Assembly (NCBI GenBank): GCA_946553025.1
Contig: CAMNRM010000014.1
Span: 22,116 to 86,115 of the forward strand
DNA from: an uncultured Clostridium sp.
GTDB taxonomy: Bacteria; Bacillota; Clostridia; Lachnospirales; Lachnospiraceae
Reading direction: 5' to 3'
DNA: 64,000 bases
The position numbers were made by a program, and so were the translations under genes. This document shows positions 16,713-25,845 of the stretch, in pieces. Numbering within the stretch: the first letter of the stretch is position 1; every line of letters starts with the position of its first letter. The notes under the pieces are model-generated. The model was given only the letters and a program-made list of their open reading frames with translations, ran no database searches and was not told the DNA's origin.

Positions 16713-17369
16713 TTATCTAACCATATTTTCCAAGTCCGGATAATCTCCCAGATGTTTTCTTACATAGCCTCTCTTAAACGCTGCAAATTGACTTGAACGG
16801 CTTAACATCTCATTTAAACTTCTTTGATAACGCTGTGCCTCGGGATTATCTTTGTGCTTTTTCAAGATTTTATAAAGAATACTCATCGTTTCAGCTAATT
16901 CCTTGATTCGATACTGACATGCTGCCTCACGAATTCCGGTATTCCTTAATTCAAAGCAGGTCTGAATTAAATCTGCTGTCATTTGTACCATCTCATCCTG
17001 CGATTTGCTATGTATCTCAACATGCCCATCCAGAAATACATGATCCATGACCTCCTCCGGATCTACTGCACAGCAATCCAATATTTTATCATCATATTTT
17101 GATGCGGTTTTTACCAGATTGCAATGCCTGCATGAATAAAATAAATTATTCCAGTCAAAAACCAGTTCTTTTCGTTTTCGATTATAATGAGGTTTCAAAT
17201 GCTCAACTTCTGGGTCTGACAGATATTTCAATTCACATATATAGCATTTGTCATGCGAATCTTCTTTTAACTGTCTGACAACATCTCTTTCCGAATAACT
17301 GCCATTAGATTTCTGCGATTCCACACTTAAAGACAGCGGCGGAGTCAACGATCTTTCTATCTTAACCAT
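16713..17369 (-). CDS. ptuB: PtuB-type HNH nuclease of a Septu system
   Basis: The N-terminal third contains a zinc-bound HNH nuclease: CYICE, EVEHLKPHYNR, DWNNLFYSCRHCN. Two CxxC pairs hold zinc and the His in EHLKPH is the expected general base. The rest is helical. It starts five bases after the PtuA-type ATPase stop, so the pair is one operon. In Septu, PtuA and PtuB form a complex that degrades nucleic acid on phage infection. Retron effector modules use the same pair, but no reverse transcriptase or msr-like gene is nearby. Confidence 0.87.
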   Translation of the reverse strand: MVKIERSLTPPLSLSVESQKSNGSYSERDVVRQLKEDSHDKCYICELKYLSDPEVEHLKPHYNRKRKELVFDWNNLFYSCRHCNLVKTASKYDDKILDCCAVDPEEVMDHVFLDGHVEIHSKSQDEMVQMTADLIQTCFELRNTGIREAACQYRIKELAETMSILYKILKKHKDNPEAQRYQRSLNEMLSRSSQFAAFKRGYVRKHLGDYPDLENMVR

Positions 17370-17374
17370 ACCAC

Positions 17375-18625
17375 TTACCCCCTATTAGCAAACTCAAGTT
17401 TTAACCGATGATACTCAGCCGAAAACTCCGTTGCAAGGTAATCCGGTATCTCGTCCAGATAATATTCCAGACGGTCAATTTCCGCATATTCTGCGTCTGT
17501 CAATTCCTTTTTGTTCACCAGACTCACATACCTTTCATATTTCTTTCTCAATTCATCGGAAAGTCGATCTGCGCCAAAATAGCCTTCTACAATTCCTTCA
17601 TAAGGAAGTTTTTGCATTCCCTCTTTCACTAAAATATCTTTTTCTAAATCATAAATAACTGCATTTTCCAAAGAATTTAATACAAATGGCGAATGTGTTG
17701 TTACAATAAACTGCAAATTCGGGAAAAGTTTCGTTAATATCGGCAATATCCTTTTCTGAAGTTCCAGGTGCAAATGCGTTTCAATTTCATCAATTAACAC
17801 GATCCCTTCTGTATCAAATCCATCTCGTAATCTCGTCTGTACCTCCATGCGCATAATTAAATCATTTACAATATCCAGAACAGCCGCATATCCGCCAGAC
17901 AACGTATTAAAATCAAAATCCTCACGTCCGGCTTCCTTAATAGTAAATTGAAATGACGTAAAATCAAATTCTAAAGATAAAGCAGGATCAGAAAAAATCT
18001 CTTTCAGTATCTCTTCCAGACGATTAAACCATCTATCAATCCGTTCCACAGTATCGCCGTTTACCTGCTGCTCTTTTGCAAAGGCTTTTGTTGCTTTTAA
18101 ATCCACCAGATATTTTGCCAGCTTATACCCGGGCTTTTCTTCCATCCCATAGTATGTTTTCAAATTTACCTTTTCAATACTTTGATAAGTTTCGACCTGA
18201 AACTCTCGTTTATCTCCATAATATGCCAGCAAAAACTGCCCGTTTTTATATTTTTCTCTCAATGCACTGTAAGAACAACATGAAGAAACCGCTCCACTTT
18301 CCCAATATTGAAGTATTCTGGCGTACCTATCCATATTTTTTTCATATACTTCTTTTTCGTGTCGCCCCTTTTCATCCTCAGAGGAATTACCTCGCTTCTC
18401 CTTCCAGAAATTATAAAGTCTTTTTGCTTCTTCATAGGATTCATATTGATCAGAAATAATAAACTCTAAATGTTCTTTTAAGCTTTCCAACGTACTGGTT
18501 TTTCCGCTGCCATTTTTTCCGGTTAAAATCAAATGTTTGCGTACCGTATCAGACAACGGAATCTCTATTCCATGTAAATGGCGAACAGACTTAATATCCA
18601 ATTTTGTCAGAAAAATATTCTCCAT
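17375..18625 (-). CDS. ptuA: PtuA-type AAA/ABC ATPase of a Septu system
   Basis: This SMC/ABC-like ATPase has Walker A GKNGSGKT (residues 36-43), a long coiled insertion, the signature LSGGY, Walker B IVLIDEIETHLH and the H-loop TTHSPFV. It matches the ATPase partner of HNH nucleases in Septu, and the HNH gene follows directly. ATG 18625 is chosen because GGAGG lies eight bases upstream; the longer frame from 18670 would run across that site. At 416 residues it is in the usual range. It may sense phage-induced nucleotide or DNA changes and license PtuB. Confidence 0.87.
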   Translation of the reverse strand: MENIFLTKLDIKSVRHLHGIEIPLSDTVRKHLILTGKNGSGKTSTLESLKEHLEFIISDQYESYEEAKRLYNFWKEKRGNSSEDEKGRHEKEVYEKNMDRYARILQYWESGAVSSCCSYSALREKYKNGQFLLAYYGDKREFQVETYQSIEKVNLKTYYGMEEKPGYKLAKYLVDLKATKAFAKEQQVNGDTVERIDRWFNRLEEILKEIFSDPALSLEFDFTSFQFTIKEAGREDFDFNTLSGGYAAVLDIVNDLIMRMEVQTRLRDGFDTEGIVLIDEIETHLHLELQKRILPILTKLFPNLQFIVTTHSPFVLNSLENAVIYDLEKDILVKEGMQKLPYEGIVEGYFGADRLSDELRKKYERYVSLVNKKELTDAEYAEIDRLEYYLDEIPDYLATEFSAEYHRLKLEFANRG

Positions 18626-18703
18626 TCCTACTTCCTCCAGACTATATTGATATAAGCAGCCTTCTTTCATTACAACAAATTCAATGCATCTTTATCCAAC
18701 TCT

Positions 18704-19051
18704 TTAACCCTTCCCTTCCGCCCCCTTACTCTTCACCTTCTTTTTCTTCGGCTCCGGCAGTTCCCCATACATCCCTTCAAGCAACTTCTTCATCAGCGCC
18801 GTATCTTCCACATCCTCCACCATCACCATCAGCGTCTTTGAACCTTCATAGGGATAGGCGCGTTCTGCATCAGGAAGCAGCCGAAGCACAGAAGCGGTCG
18901 GTTTTAAAAACAGGCAGTTATCACAGATATCCCCGATCATTTTCCCCTGATAATAGACACAATACTCCCCCATCATCTTCCTTGTGCTTACTTCTCCCAC
19001 TTTCTGTAAATTTTCTAAAATAAAATCATGAAATTCCTTCGTCGTTGCCAT
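18704..19051 (-). CDS. TfoX/Sxy N-terminal domain protein
   Basis: The 115-residue protein is the TfoX N-terminal domain: TRKMMGEYCVYYQGKMIGDICDNCLFLK, then a YPYEGSKTLMVMVED strand, shown here in two parts across residues 24-51 and 67-81. In Proteobacteria TfoX controls competence; in Firmicutes the isolated domain has no settled role. The tail is rich in Lys and Glu. Its last 50 codons are duplicated 2.2 kb to the left beyond the Septu genes, so this gene's 3' end was the site of a rearrangement. Confidence 0.8.
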   Translation of the reverse strand: MATTKEFHDFILENLQKVGEVSTRKMMGEYCVYYQGKMIGDICDNCLFLKPTASVLRLLPDAERAYPYEGSKTLMVMVEDVEDTALMKKLLEGMYGELPEPKKKKVKSKGAEGKG

Positions 19052-19071
19052 AAATCTGTCCTCTCTAAATT

Positions 19072-20208
19072 TTATTGTGTTTTATCACTACCGAAAAATC
19101 CCATAGCAATTTCCTGATTCGGAATAAAAACCTCACTGCTTTTTTTATCATAAGTCAAATACCCCAGATGAACCAACAATGTAAGAATATCATCTTTTAC
19201 CTTAAAGGTTATCATATCATTCTGAAATGTAAAAGGGTCGATCTTACAACGCCCATTTCCCAGCATTGCTATAATTGCTTCCTTTAACCCATCAAAATTT
19301 TTGTCAATATAGCCCTTCAATGCCTCATAGGTTTCCGTTCCTGTCCAGTAACTTTGAAACTCTCCGCTTTCCATTAATTCTACAATTGCCTGAGGATTAT
19401 AAATATGATATTCTCCAGCTAAATATCCGTCATACCACTTCTGTGCCTCTGCAAAATCCACATGATATCGTTTACACAGCATTTCTACCTCAGGCGCAGT
19501 AAAACCGAAATACTCCGCAATCTTTCCGGGGTTAAGCATGGAAAATTCTTTAAACATATTAATGACCGAATGTTCCCCATATTTTTTCACTGGAAGTATT
19601 CCTGTCATATAAGCCAGATCCACGTAAGGTGAGCCTTTAAAAAGTCCCCGCAAAAAACCAAGATAATCTTTTTGATATTCCTGATGTTCCCTGGCTATCC
19701 GAAATACACAGTCCCATTCATCGATAATAAAAATAAATCCCTGTCCGGTACGGGCAAATATTTTTTCCAAAACAAATTTAAGCCTGCAGCCCTCTCCAAA
19801 TTCTTTACTGTCAGGAAATTCCTCCATGATCTCCCGAAGAACAGCCTTTTCAATTTCCTCGATAAAATTGTCCAGACTACTCTCTGTTTCCAGAAATTTT
19901 TGAATATCCAGACGAATGACATTGTGCCGGTTTAAATGCTGTGCAAACGATTTTTCCTCCTCCACATTCCGTCCCGCAAACAATTTGCCAGAATCACAGC
20001 CTTTACTGTAATACGCCGTAAGCATATCCGCCGCCATTGATTTTCCAAAGCGCCGTGGGCGGCTGACACAGATAAAACAATCTGCCTTGTCGATTCGGCT
20101 GTTCGTATAGGCAATCAAATTTGTCTTATCTACATAAATATCATTATTTATCGCCTTATAAAACGAAACATTTCCTGGATTTAGATAAATGCCCATACGC
20201 TTCACCAT
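19072..20208 (-). CDS. AAA-ATPase-like protein lacking its nuclease domain
   Basis: It belongs to the AAA-ATPase_like/DUF1703 group: DKTNLIAYTN, the P-loop-like SRPRRFGKSM and IFIIDEWD as Walker B. Full members have a C-terminal PD-(D/E)XK nuclease domain of about 150 residues; this one stops at residue 378 (EIAMGFFGSDKTQ) and lacks it. The start is uncertain: ATG 20208 sits right on a purine-rich site, with a second ATG at 20196. It overlaps a fragment of another AAA gene by seven bases. Role unknown; such genes are common in gut Clostridia and may be defence or selfish elements. Confidence 0.75.
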   Translation of the reverse strand: MVKRMGIYLNPGNVSFYKAINNDIYVDKTNLIAYTNSRIDKADCFICVSRPRRFGKSMAADMLTAYYSKGCDSGKLFAGRNVEEEKSFAQHLNRHNVIRLDIQKFLETESSLDNFIEEIEKAVLREIMEEFPDSKEFGEGCRLKFVLEKIFARTGQGFIFIIDEWDCVFRIAREHQEYQKDYLGFLRGLFKGSPYVDLAYMTGILPVKKYGEHSVINMFKEFSMLNPGKIAEYFGFTAPEVEMLCKRYHVDFAEAQKWYDGYLAGEYHIYNPQAIVELMESGEFQSYWTGTETYEALKGYIDKNFDGLKEAIIAMLGNGRCKIDPFTFQNDMITFKVKDDILTLLVHLGYLTYDKKSSEVFIPNQEIAMGFFGSDKTQ

Positions 20209-20438
20209 CCCTTCTTAAAATCAATCAAAACAACATAGTAATCCTCCTGCAGATACTGATTTAATGCCCGAAGTACCGTAGTTTTTCCATACTGCCTTGC
20301 CCGGTTAATAGTAAAATACTGACCTGCATCGACAAGCTTTTTTATTTCCTTCAAACGCCCGTCAAGGTTCACCATATAATGATACGCAGGTCTGCAGACC
20401 GCCGTAACATTAAACGTTCTCTTCCTGTCCATGTACAC
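20202..20438 (-). pseudogene. N-terminal fragment of an AAA-like ATPase
   Basis: Seventy-eight codons include the AAA-like P-loop INRARQYGKTTVL and then end at FKKGW. Full-length relatives continue for several hundred residues, so this is a truncated remnant joined to the following AAA gene, with which it overlaps by seven bases. Confidence 0.7.
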
Positions 20439-20652
20439 GCCCCCCTTCCCAACCCTTCTACCATCAGTATAAAATCCCCGTCAAAAAAAAGCAATCAAAT
20501 CCACAGAGAATCCATAAAAATATATTATTGTGGTTACCGTTCACCATAAAAAAATATCCATTTAGAACAACACTTCCTCTGTTCATTTTCTCCAAAAGAT
20601 GTTATACTAAAACCGTTACAAAAATCAAGGACAAGAAAGAGAGGGTTACATT

Positions 20653-21381
20653 ATGAGTTTTCATCAGGGAGCACCTACTCCTCACAACGAGGCAATGCCA
20701 GGCGATTTTGCAAAAACCGTCCTGATGCCCGGCGATCCGCTGCGGGCAAAATACATCGCTGAAACCTATCTGGAAAATGCAAGATGCGTAAACCAGGTTC
20801 GCGGTATGCTGGCCTTCACAGGCAGCTACAAAGGTACCCCCATTTCCATCATGGGTTCCGGCATGGGAATCCCCAGCATGGGCATTTATTCCTATGAATT
20901 ATTTGCCTTTTACGATGTAGAAAATATTATCCGCATCGGAACCGCAGGCGCTGCTTCGGATGAGATTGAAATGATGGATGTGGTTCTTGCCGACAAAGCC
21001 TACTCCACCTCCGACTATGCCTTCATCCAGTCCGGCATCACCGGAAACTGCATCGAGGCAAGCAAAGAATTAAACGCTATTATCACGGAAACTGCCAAGA
21101 CCACCGATCTTCACCTGGTTACCGGCCCGGTTTCCTCCGGCGGCGTATTTTACCGCGAAGACATCCCCAGGGAAGCCGCTCCCTTTATGAGCGAAGTCAA
21201 AGCTCTGGAGATGGAATCCTTCGCCCTGTTTGCCAATGCCAAGGCCCTGGGCAAAAAAGGTGCCTGCCTTGTCACCGTAACGGATAACAAGCGCACCGGC
21301 GAACTTCTGACCCCGGAACAGAGAAAGACCCACCTGGGCAATATGTTCACCCTGGCTTTGGAATCGGCGATTCGGATGTAA
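20653..21381 (+). CDS. deoD: Purine nucleoside phosphorylase DeoD-type
   Basis: This enzyme cleaves purine (deoxy)nucleosides with phosphate to free base and (deoxy)ribose-1-phosphate. VLMPGDPLRAKYIAE binds phosphate, IIRIGTAGA and VKALEMESFALF form the nucleoside site, and LVTVTDNK carries the catalytic Asp. Length (242 residues) is normal for the hexameric family. GAGAGGG precedes ATG, and TATACT at 20603-20608 is a likely -10 with no clear -35. It converges on the BMP lipoprotein gene, and a shared terminator lies between. The neighbouring nucleoside importer supplies its substrate. Confidence 0.95.
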   Translation: MSFHQGAPTPHNEAMPGDFAKTVLMPGDPLRAKYIAETYLENARCVNQVRGMLAFTGSYKGTPISIMGSGMGIPSMGIYSYELFAFYDVENIIRIGTAGAASDEIEMMDVVLADKAYSTSDYAFIQSGITGNCIEASKELNAIITETAKTTDLHLVTGPVSSGGVFYREDIPREAAPFMSEVKALEMESFALFANAKALGKKGACLVTVTDNKRTGELLTPEQRKTHLGNMFTLALESAIRM

Positions 21382-21414
21382 GAATGATTCCATAACCAAT
21401 AATTTCTTACAAAA

Positions 21415-21470
21415 AACAAAAAAGCTGCTGCACATCCGACACCCCGTCATCCGTGCAGCAGCCTTTTTAA
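21415..21470. terminator. Bidirectional terminator between deoD and the BMP gene
   Basis: GCTGCTGCAC (21424-21433) pairs with GTGCAGCAGC (21453-21462), with A-run before and T-run after, serving both convergent genes. Confidence 0.9.
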
Positions 21471-21525
21471 TTACTTACTTACCAATATTCAACTGTACTT
21501 CCTAATTACTAACCACTACAAACAA

Positions 21526-22749
21526 CTACTGGCAATTCTCCGTAATAAACGCCTTAATTTCATCCTGCTCTCTGCCAATCGCACTGTTTACGGTAACGGA
21601 ACCATCCGAGATACCTTTCTTTGCATCTTCCAGAGCCGCTTTTCCTTCCTCGGAAAGAACACCGTCTAAAGCTGCGCCTTCAACGATTCCTACCGAACCG
21701 TCAGCCAGACCAACGATCTCATAATCGCCAAAAGGCAGGGTTCCGTCATCTAAGTACTGACCAATTACATTATAAATTGCCGTTCCCACTTCCTTAATAA
21801 CGGAAGTAGCGAAACGATCCTGAATATCCTTGTCATCAGCATACAGCAGGGACTGGTCACTGTCTACGCCAAGAACATACTTTTTGGCTTCTGCGGAAGC
21901 ATTGTGTACACCGTTTCCAGAACCGCCTGCACAGGCAAAGATAACAGCTGCGCCTGCATCATTATACTGGGTCATCGACTGGGTCTTAGCCGTATCCGGG
22001 TCATTCCATGCGCCTACATAATTATAAACAATCTTCACATCCGGCTTATAAGCCTTCGCACCCTGGATATAACCCCACAGGTATTCCTGAATCGGAAGGG
22101 ACTCGTCCATACCGCCGACAAAACCGATAACATTCGATGCTTCCACATCGCCTGCACCGTTCGCTGCAATATCCGCCGCTACAATACCGCCCAGATAAGC
22201 GGCCTGTGCCGTAGCAAAGTCAACACCGTAAACATTGCCGTTCTCACACTGGTCAATAACATCCTCACTGATAATGGTAAACGCAATCTCCGGATACTCG
22301 TTAGAAACCTCAACCAGGTTATCCTTAAAGTCAGAAGCCGTAATAATTAAATCTGCTCCTGCATCCGCTGCCTCATACATCGCCTGAAGATTTGCCTGGA
22401 TATCTGCCGTCGTTTCCACAACATGCACATTCGCCCGATCCGCAAAATCAACCACTGCCCGGTCAGACCCCTCAGCCATGCTGTCCCAGTAAGACAAATC
22501 GCCGCGGTCACGGATAAACACATAAATTTCCTTCAATTCCCCGCTGTCAGCAGCATCCCCTGCATCCTCTTTTTCCTCTGCCTGCGTTTCCTCACCGGCA
22601 GCATCAGCCTCGGTCTTATCTGCTGCCGGAGCCGCCGTCGTTTCTGCTGCCCCGCCGCCACTGTTTGACCCGCCGCCGCATCCGGCTAACATTCCCGCAG
22701 TCATTACAACCGCCATCCCCAGGGCCGCAAATTTCTTCCAGTTTTTCAT
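21526..22749 (-). CDS. BMP-family nucleoside-binding lipoprotein
   Basis: This is the extracellular substrate-binding part of a nucleoside ABC importer. A signal peptide with lipobox LAGC (Cys24) is followed by a Gly/Ala/Glu-rich linker, then the BMP domain (EIYVFIRDRGDLSYWD, NVIGFVGGMDE, KYVLGVDSDQ). The ATP-binding and permease genes lie just upstream on the same strand, separated by a structured repeat and the MgsA-like gene. AAGGAGG precedes the start. No purine riboswitch was seen in its leader. Confidence 0.92.
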   Translation of the reverse strand: MKNWKKFAALGMAVVMTAGMLAGCGGGSNSGGGAAETTAAPAADKTEADAAGEETQAEEKEDAGDAADSGELKEIYVFIRDRGDLSYWDSMAEGSDRAVVDFADRANVHVVETTADIQANLQAMYEAADAGADLIITASDFKDNLVEVSNEYPEIAFTIISEDVIDQCENGNVYGVDFATAQAAYLGGIVAADIAANGAGDVEASNVIGFVGGMDESLPIQEYLWGYIQGAKAYKPDVKIVYNYVGAWNDPDTAKTQSMTQYNDAGAAVIFACAGGSGNGVHNASAEAKKYVLGVDSDQSLLYADDKDIQDRFATSVIKEVGTAIYNVIGQYLDDGTLPFGDYEIVGLADGSVGIVEGAALDGVLSEEGKAALEDAKKGISDGSVTVNSAIGREQDEIKAFITENCQ

Positions 22750-22923
22750 GAATACATTTCCTCCTTAAAATAAAAATATAAGTTCCCGGCAAAAACCTGC
22801 CATCTATGGTGAACGCTCCCGGACTCTTTTCCATCCAAAAACGCCCTTCCCTAATTCTAACCTTTTTCTTCTCTTCTGACAAGCACCTTTTACCGCCATT
22901 CACCTGCTTCTAAAAATAAAAAT

Positions 22924-22938
22924 GTTACTGTTCACACG
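22924..22938. repeat. Dispersed GTTACTGTTCAC motif, copy 1
   Basis: GTTACTGTTCACACG here is identical to 54065-54079, and its first 12 bases recur inverted at 30322-30333. All are intergenic. Confidence 0.6.
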
Positions 22939-22961
22939 CTCACAGCCCCAGGCCCCTGTCG

Positions 22962-23552
22962 TCATCCTTCTTCCTTCTTCGCTTCCTCAGCTTCCTTCTT
23001 GCACATCTCATACAGCTTCAGCCGATAAGAATCATCGTACTCATCCCAAAGCGGCATAACCTTGCTCGCCTCATCCAGGAAATAGAACACATCCCTTCCC
23101 ATCGCCCTGCCCTTAATCGTGTGCATATCCACCGCATACTCGGGAATCTCCGGCACATACCCATTCTGAAATTCCTTCATAATAATATTCTTAATATGAT
23201 CGGTAGACCTCTCCTTCTGGCACTTGCACAGATACCGGATAGCAAAAAGGAAAAAGATCGGCCTGTCCCCATCCATATAAGGATACTCCTTGTGCAGATC
23301 ATACATCGTCTTCACAAGCACCGCTGCCTGCGTATCCCCAAACCCAATATCCTCCACCGGAATTACCAGAAGCCTGTTCCACATTTTCTCCTCATGAAAC
23401 GTCGAAGTAATATAAAGCTCATACGCCATCCGCATCGCCAGATCCTCTTCCCCCCGGCGAATACACTTCTGCATCGCCGAGATCACCAGATCCGCATCCA
23501 GCCCATTCTTCGTCTTCGTATTTGACCATGGATCATAATATTCCTGCTGCAT
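22962..23552 (-). CDS. Stand-alone MgsA/RarA C-terminal-like domain protein
   Basis: The sequence matches the C-terminal region of MgsA/RarA clamp-loader-like ATPases: LVISAMQKCIRRGEEDLAMR and VIPVEDIGFGD correspond to the SAxxKSIRG and EDIGLA motifs. The ATPase half is missing and no P-loop is present. The domain helps tetramer formation and DNA handling in RarA. The start at ATG 23552 has AGGAGG eight bases upstream; the longer frame from 23576 runs through that site. It lies between the nucleoside importer and its binding protein, with no obvious link. Confidence 0.7.
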   Translation of the reverse strand: MQQEYYDPWSNTKTKNGLDADLVISAMQKCIRRGEEDLAMRMAYELYITSTFHEEKMWNRLLVIPVEDIGFGDTQAAVLVKTMYDLHKEYPYMDGDRPIFFLFAIRYLCKCQKERSTDHIKNIIMKEFQNGYVPEIPEYAVDMHTIKGRAMGRDVFYFLDEASKVMPLWDEYDDSYRLKLYEMCKKEAEEAKKEEG

Positions 23553-23635
23553 AACAAAATCCTCCTTCAAAAACATTTTACTATATTATTATCTACTTTC
23601 CGAAAAAACACTCAGCCAAGCAGCCCACCAGCGCA

Positions 23636-23760
23636 GGCGGGGCATGTTCCATGAGGAATCCCCTATCAAACGTCGGCGCTTAACGAGGTCTTTCACGAGT
23701 TTAGCGTCCGCTACGTTTTATGCGGAGCGAGAGCGTGGTGACGATGGAACATGCCCCGCC
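23636..23760. repeat. Structured repeat element, copy 1
   Basis: A 125-bp element bounded by perfect 17-bp inverted ends (GGCGGGGCATGTTCCAT / ATGGAACATGCCCCGCC). The interior matches 62777-62904, with paired changes that keep stems. It has no frame of useful length. It lies 3' of a permease gene and 5' of the MgsA-like gene. Confidence 0.88.
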
Positions 23761-23806
23761 GAAGCGAACCAGCATGTACACTCCCCACTCCACAAAGCCC
23801 CCATCC

Positions 23807-24748
23807 TTAAGCCGCCTGCTGCATACTCGCCAACTTCTCTTTCCTCCTCGCCGTCATCGTCCGAATTGCCTGAATAATCACCAGCACCACGATAATAAAC
23901 AAATAAGGAAATGCATCAATCAGCTTCAAATCAATCTTACTGTAAAGCTGCAGATAAACCGTAATGGTATCCGAAAACCCATACAGCAATGAACTCAGAC
24001 ACCCAATCACCGGATTCCCCTGGCTCATGGCATCCATCGCCAGCGACATATATCCTCTTCCTGCAACCATCCCCGTCGTAAAGGACTTCAGCGCTCCCAT
24101 GGAAAGATACATCCCTCCAAACGAACACGCCACCCCGCAGATCGCCAGCGCCACAAACTGATGAAAGATAACATTCAGTCCCGCTGCCTTCGCCGCCGCA
24201 GGATTCTCTCCCACGGCCCGGATATTGATTCCCAGTTTCGTCTTATAAAGCATCCACGACGTCACCGCCACAATCACCCAGGCAATATAGGTCACCAGGT
24301 TATGCCCCGAAAGAATCGTCCCAATCACCGGGATATTCTGCAGTACCGGAATATTCACCACCGGAAACGTAAGGCTCTTTAACGCGCTCGAATTTGCCTT
24401 GCTCCCCGTCAGCATAACCAGCACAAACACCGTCCCGCCCGTAGCCACCAGGTTCAGCGCCACGCCGCAGGCATTCATCGCGCCCTTCATAATCAGCGCA
24501 AAATACCCGAACACAAAGGAAATCGCAACGCCCATCAGCACAGCCGTGATGCACCCCACCCAGAGGTTCTGGGTAAAAGCACTCGCCACCACACCCGTCA
24601 GGGCACAGATTAACATCGTTCCCTCGATCGCCAGATTAAAGATCCCGGACTTCGTCATCATATTCGCCGCCAGAGTTGCCAGCATAACCGGCGTGGTACT
24701 GGCAAGCACCGTTTTCCAGAAGGTCGGGGAAATGAAAAATTGCATCAT
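23807..24748 (-). CDS. Nucleoside ABC transporter permease (NupQ/YufQ type)
   Basis: A 313-residue polytopic membrane protein with about nine helices, of the BPD_transp_2 family. MMTKSGIFNLAIEGTML is the conserved cytoplasmic segment of this subunit, and GINIRAVGENPAAAKAAGL is the ATPase-coupling loop. It forms the channel with the preceding permease, whose gene it overlaps by four bases (ATGA), indicating coupled translation. Together with the ATPase and BMP lipoprotein it imports nucleosides. Confidence 0.92.
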   Translation of the reverse strand: MMQFFISPTFWKTVLASTTPVMLATLAANMMTKSGIFNLAIEGTMLICALTGVVASAFTQNLWVGCITAVLMGVAISFVFGYFALIMKGAMNACGVALNLVATGGTVFVLVMLTGSKANSSALKSLTFPVVNIPVLQNIPVIGTILSGHNLVTYIAWVIVAVTSWMLYKTKLGINIRAVGENPAAAKAAGLNVIFHQFVALAICGVACSFGGMYLSMGALKSFTTGMVAGRGYMSLAMDAMSQGNPVIGCLSSLLYGFSDTITVYLQLYSKIDLKLIDAFPYLFIIVVLVIIQAIRTMTARRKEKLASMQQAA

Positions 24749-25842
24749 GCCGCAGCACCTCCTTCCTCTGCTTCTGCCTGCTGCAGGGACAGCTTCTGAT
24801 CATGGCGCTTCTTTAAGAAGTACAGGAAGCGCTGGGAAGCCACCAGCAGAATAATAATTCCCTGTAAAAAGGTTACAATCTCCGGGTCCAAATCCGAGGA
24901 ACGCGACATAATCTCCGCACCGACCCTGAGGTAAGCGATAAAGAACGCCGTTATCGGGATAAATACCGGATTGCCGTTTGCCAGCATGTAAATCAAAAGA
25001 CCGTCCCAAACATAGTTCGTCGGGGTCTGCCACTGGAAACGCTTGTACACGCCGACCATCTCAATCGCTCCGCCCATTCCGGCGATCGCCCCGCCGATAA
25101 ACTGTGCCATAAGGATGATAAAGCTTGTGCGGAGTCCTGAAGTTTTGGCAAAAGCAGGGTTGCTTCCGGTCACCCGAACCTTATAGCCAAAGGAGGTCTT
25201 GTTCATCAAAAAGATTACAAAAATCGTAACCACGATAACGATAAGAAATCCGTAGTGCAGAGAAGTTCCCTTAATCATGGTGCCAAGCCTTGCATCATCC
25301 GGGAATTTATAGCTTCCCCAGCTTCCGCTCTTCTCTAAGAAAAACGTACTGATGATGGACAGACCGAAATAGTAGAAAATCGAGTTTGCCATAATCGCCA
25401 GAACGACCGGATTTACCCGGGTGTATTTATTGACGATAACCGGCAGCATGGAGATCAGCCCGCCCACCACGGCAGCCGCGGCAATCAGGGCAAACTGATG
25501 GATAATATTGGGCATGGGGCAGGAAATGGCAATCGCCGTGGCTACCACCGCACCCATGTAAAAGGATGCATCCGAGCTGATATTAAAGATACCGCTCTTT
25601 AAGCACAGGGTAAGGCCCAGGCCCGTAAAGACCAGAGGGATTCCCCGGACAATAACATTAAAAAAGCTTCGTTTTGTTTCCAGCGGCCCGGTCATCAGCT
25701 TCTGAATGGCCACCCCCGGCATCTCGCTGACAAAGAGGATGATCACAAACACGATGAGCAGCGAAAGAAGCAGGGCTGCCGCAATGCGGATCGCGCTGAA
25801 ATAATCCATGATATCAAATTTTTTCTGATTCTTTTTTTCCAT
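24745..25842 (-). CDS. Nucleoside ABC transporter permease (NupP/YufP type)
   Basis: A 365-residue membrane permease of the BPD_transp_2 family. LCLKSGIFNISSDASFYMGA is the typical segment of the first permease, and YKVRVTGSNPAFAKTSGL is the coupling loop to the ATPase. It lies three bases after the ATPase gene and overlaps the second permease by four bases. The C-terminal tail is acidic and Gln-rich. Substrates are probably purine nucleosides, given deoD nearby. Confidence 0.92.
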   Translation of the reverse strand: MEKKNQKKFDIMDYFSAIRIAAALLLSLLIVFVIILFVSEMPGVAIQKLMTGPLETKRSFFNVIVRGIPLVFTGLGLTLCLKSGIFNISSDASFYMGAVVATAIAISCPMPNIIHQFALIAAAAVVGGLISMLPVIVNKYTRVNPVVLAIMANSIFYYFGLSIISTFFLEKSGSWGSYKFPDDARLGTMIKGTSLHYGFLIVIVVTIFVIFLMNKTSFGYKVRVTGSNPAFAKTSGLRTSFIILMAQFIGGAIAGMGGAIEMVGVYKRFQWQTPTNYVWDGLLIYMLANGNPVFIPITAFFIAYLRVGAEIMSRSSDLDPEIVTFLQGIIILLVASQRFLYFLKKRHDQKLSLQQAEAEEGGAAA

Positions 25843-25845
25843 GCT

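Noticed and set aside
16713..18625. Retron with PtuAB effector
   Set aside because: No reverse transcriptase or structured msr region lies next to the ATPase and HNH genes, so plain Septu fits better.
22750..22961. Purine riboswitch before the BMP lipoprotein gene
   Set aside because: The leader lacks the conserved core and three-stem layout of purine riboswitches.
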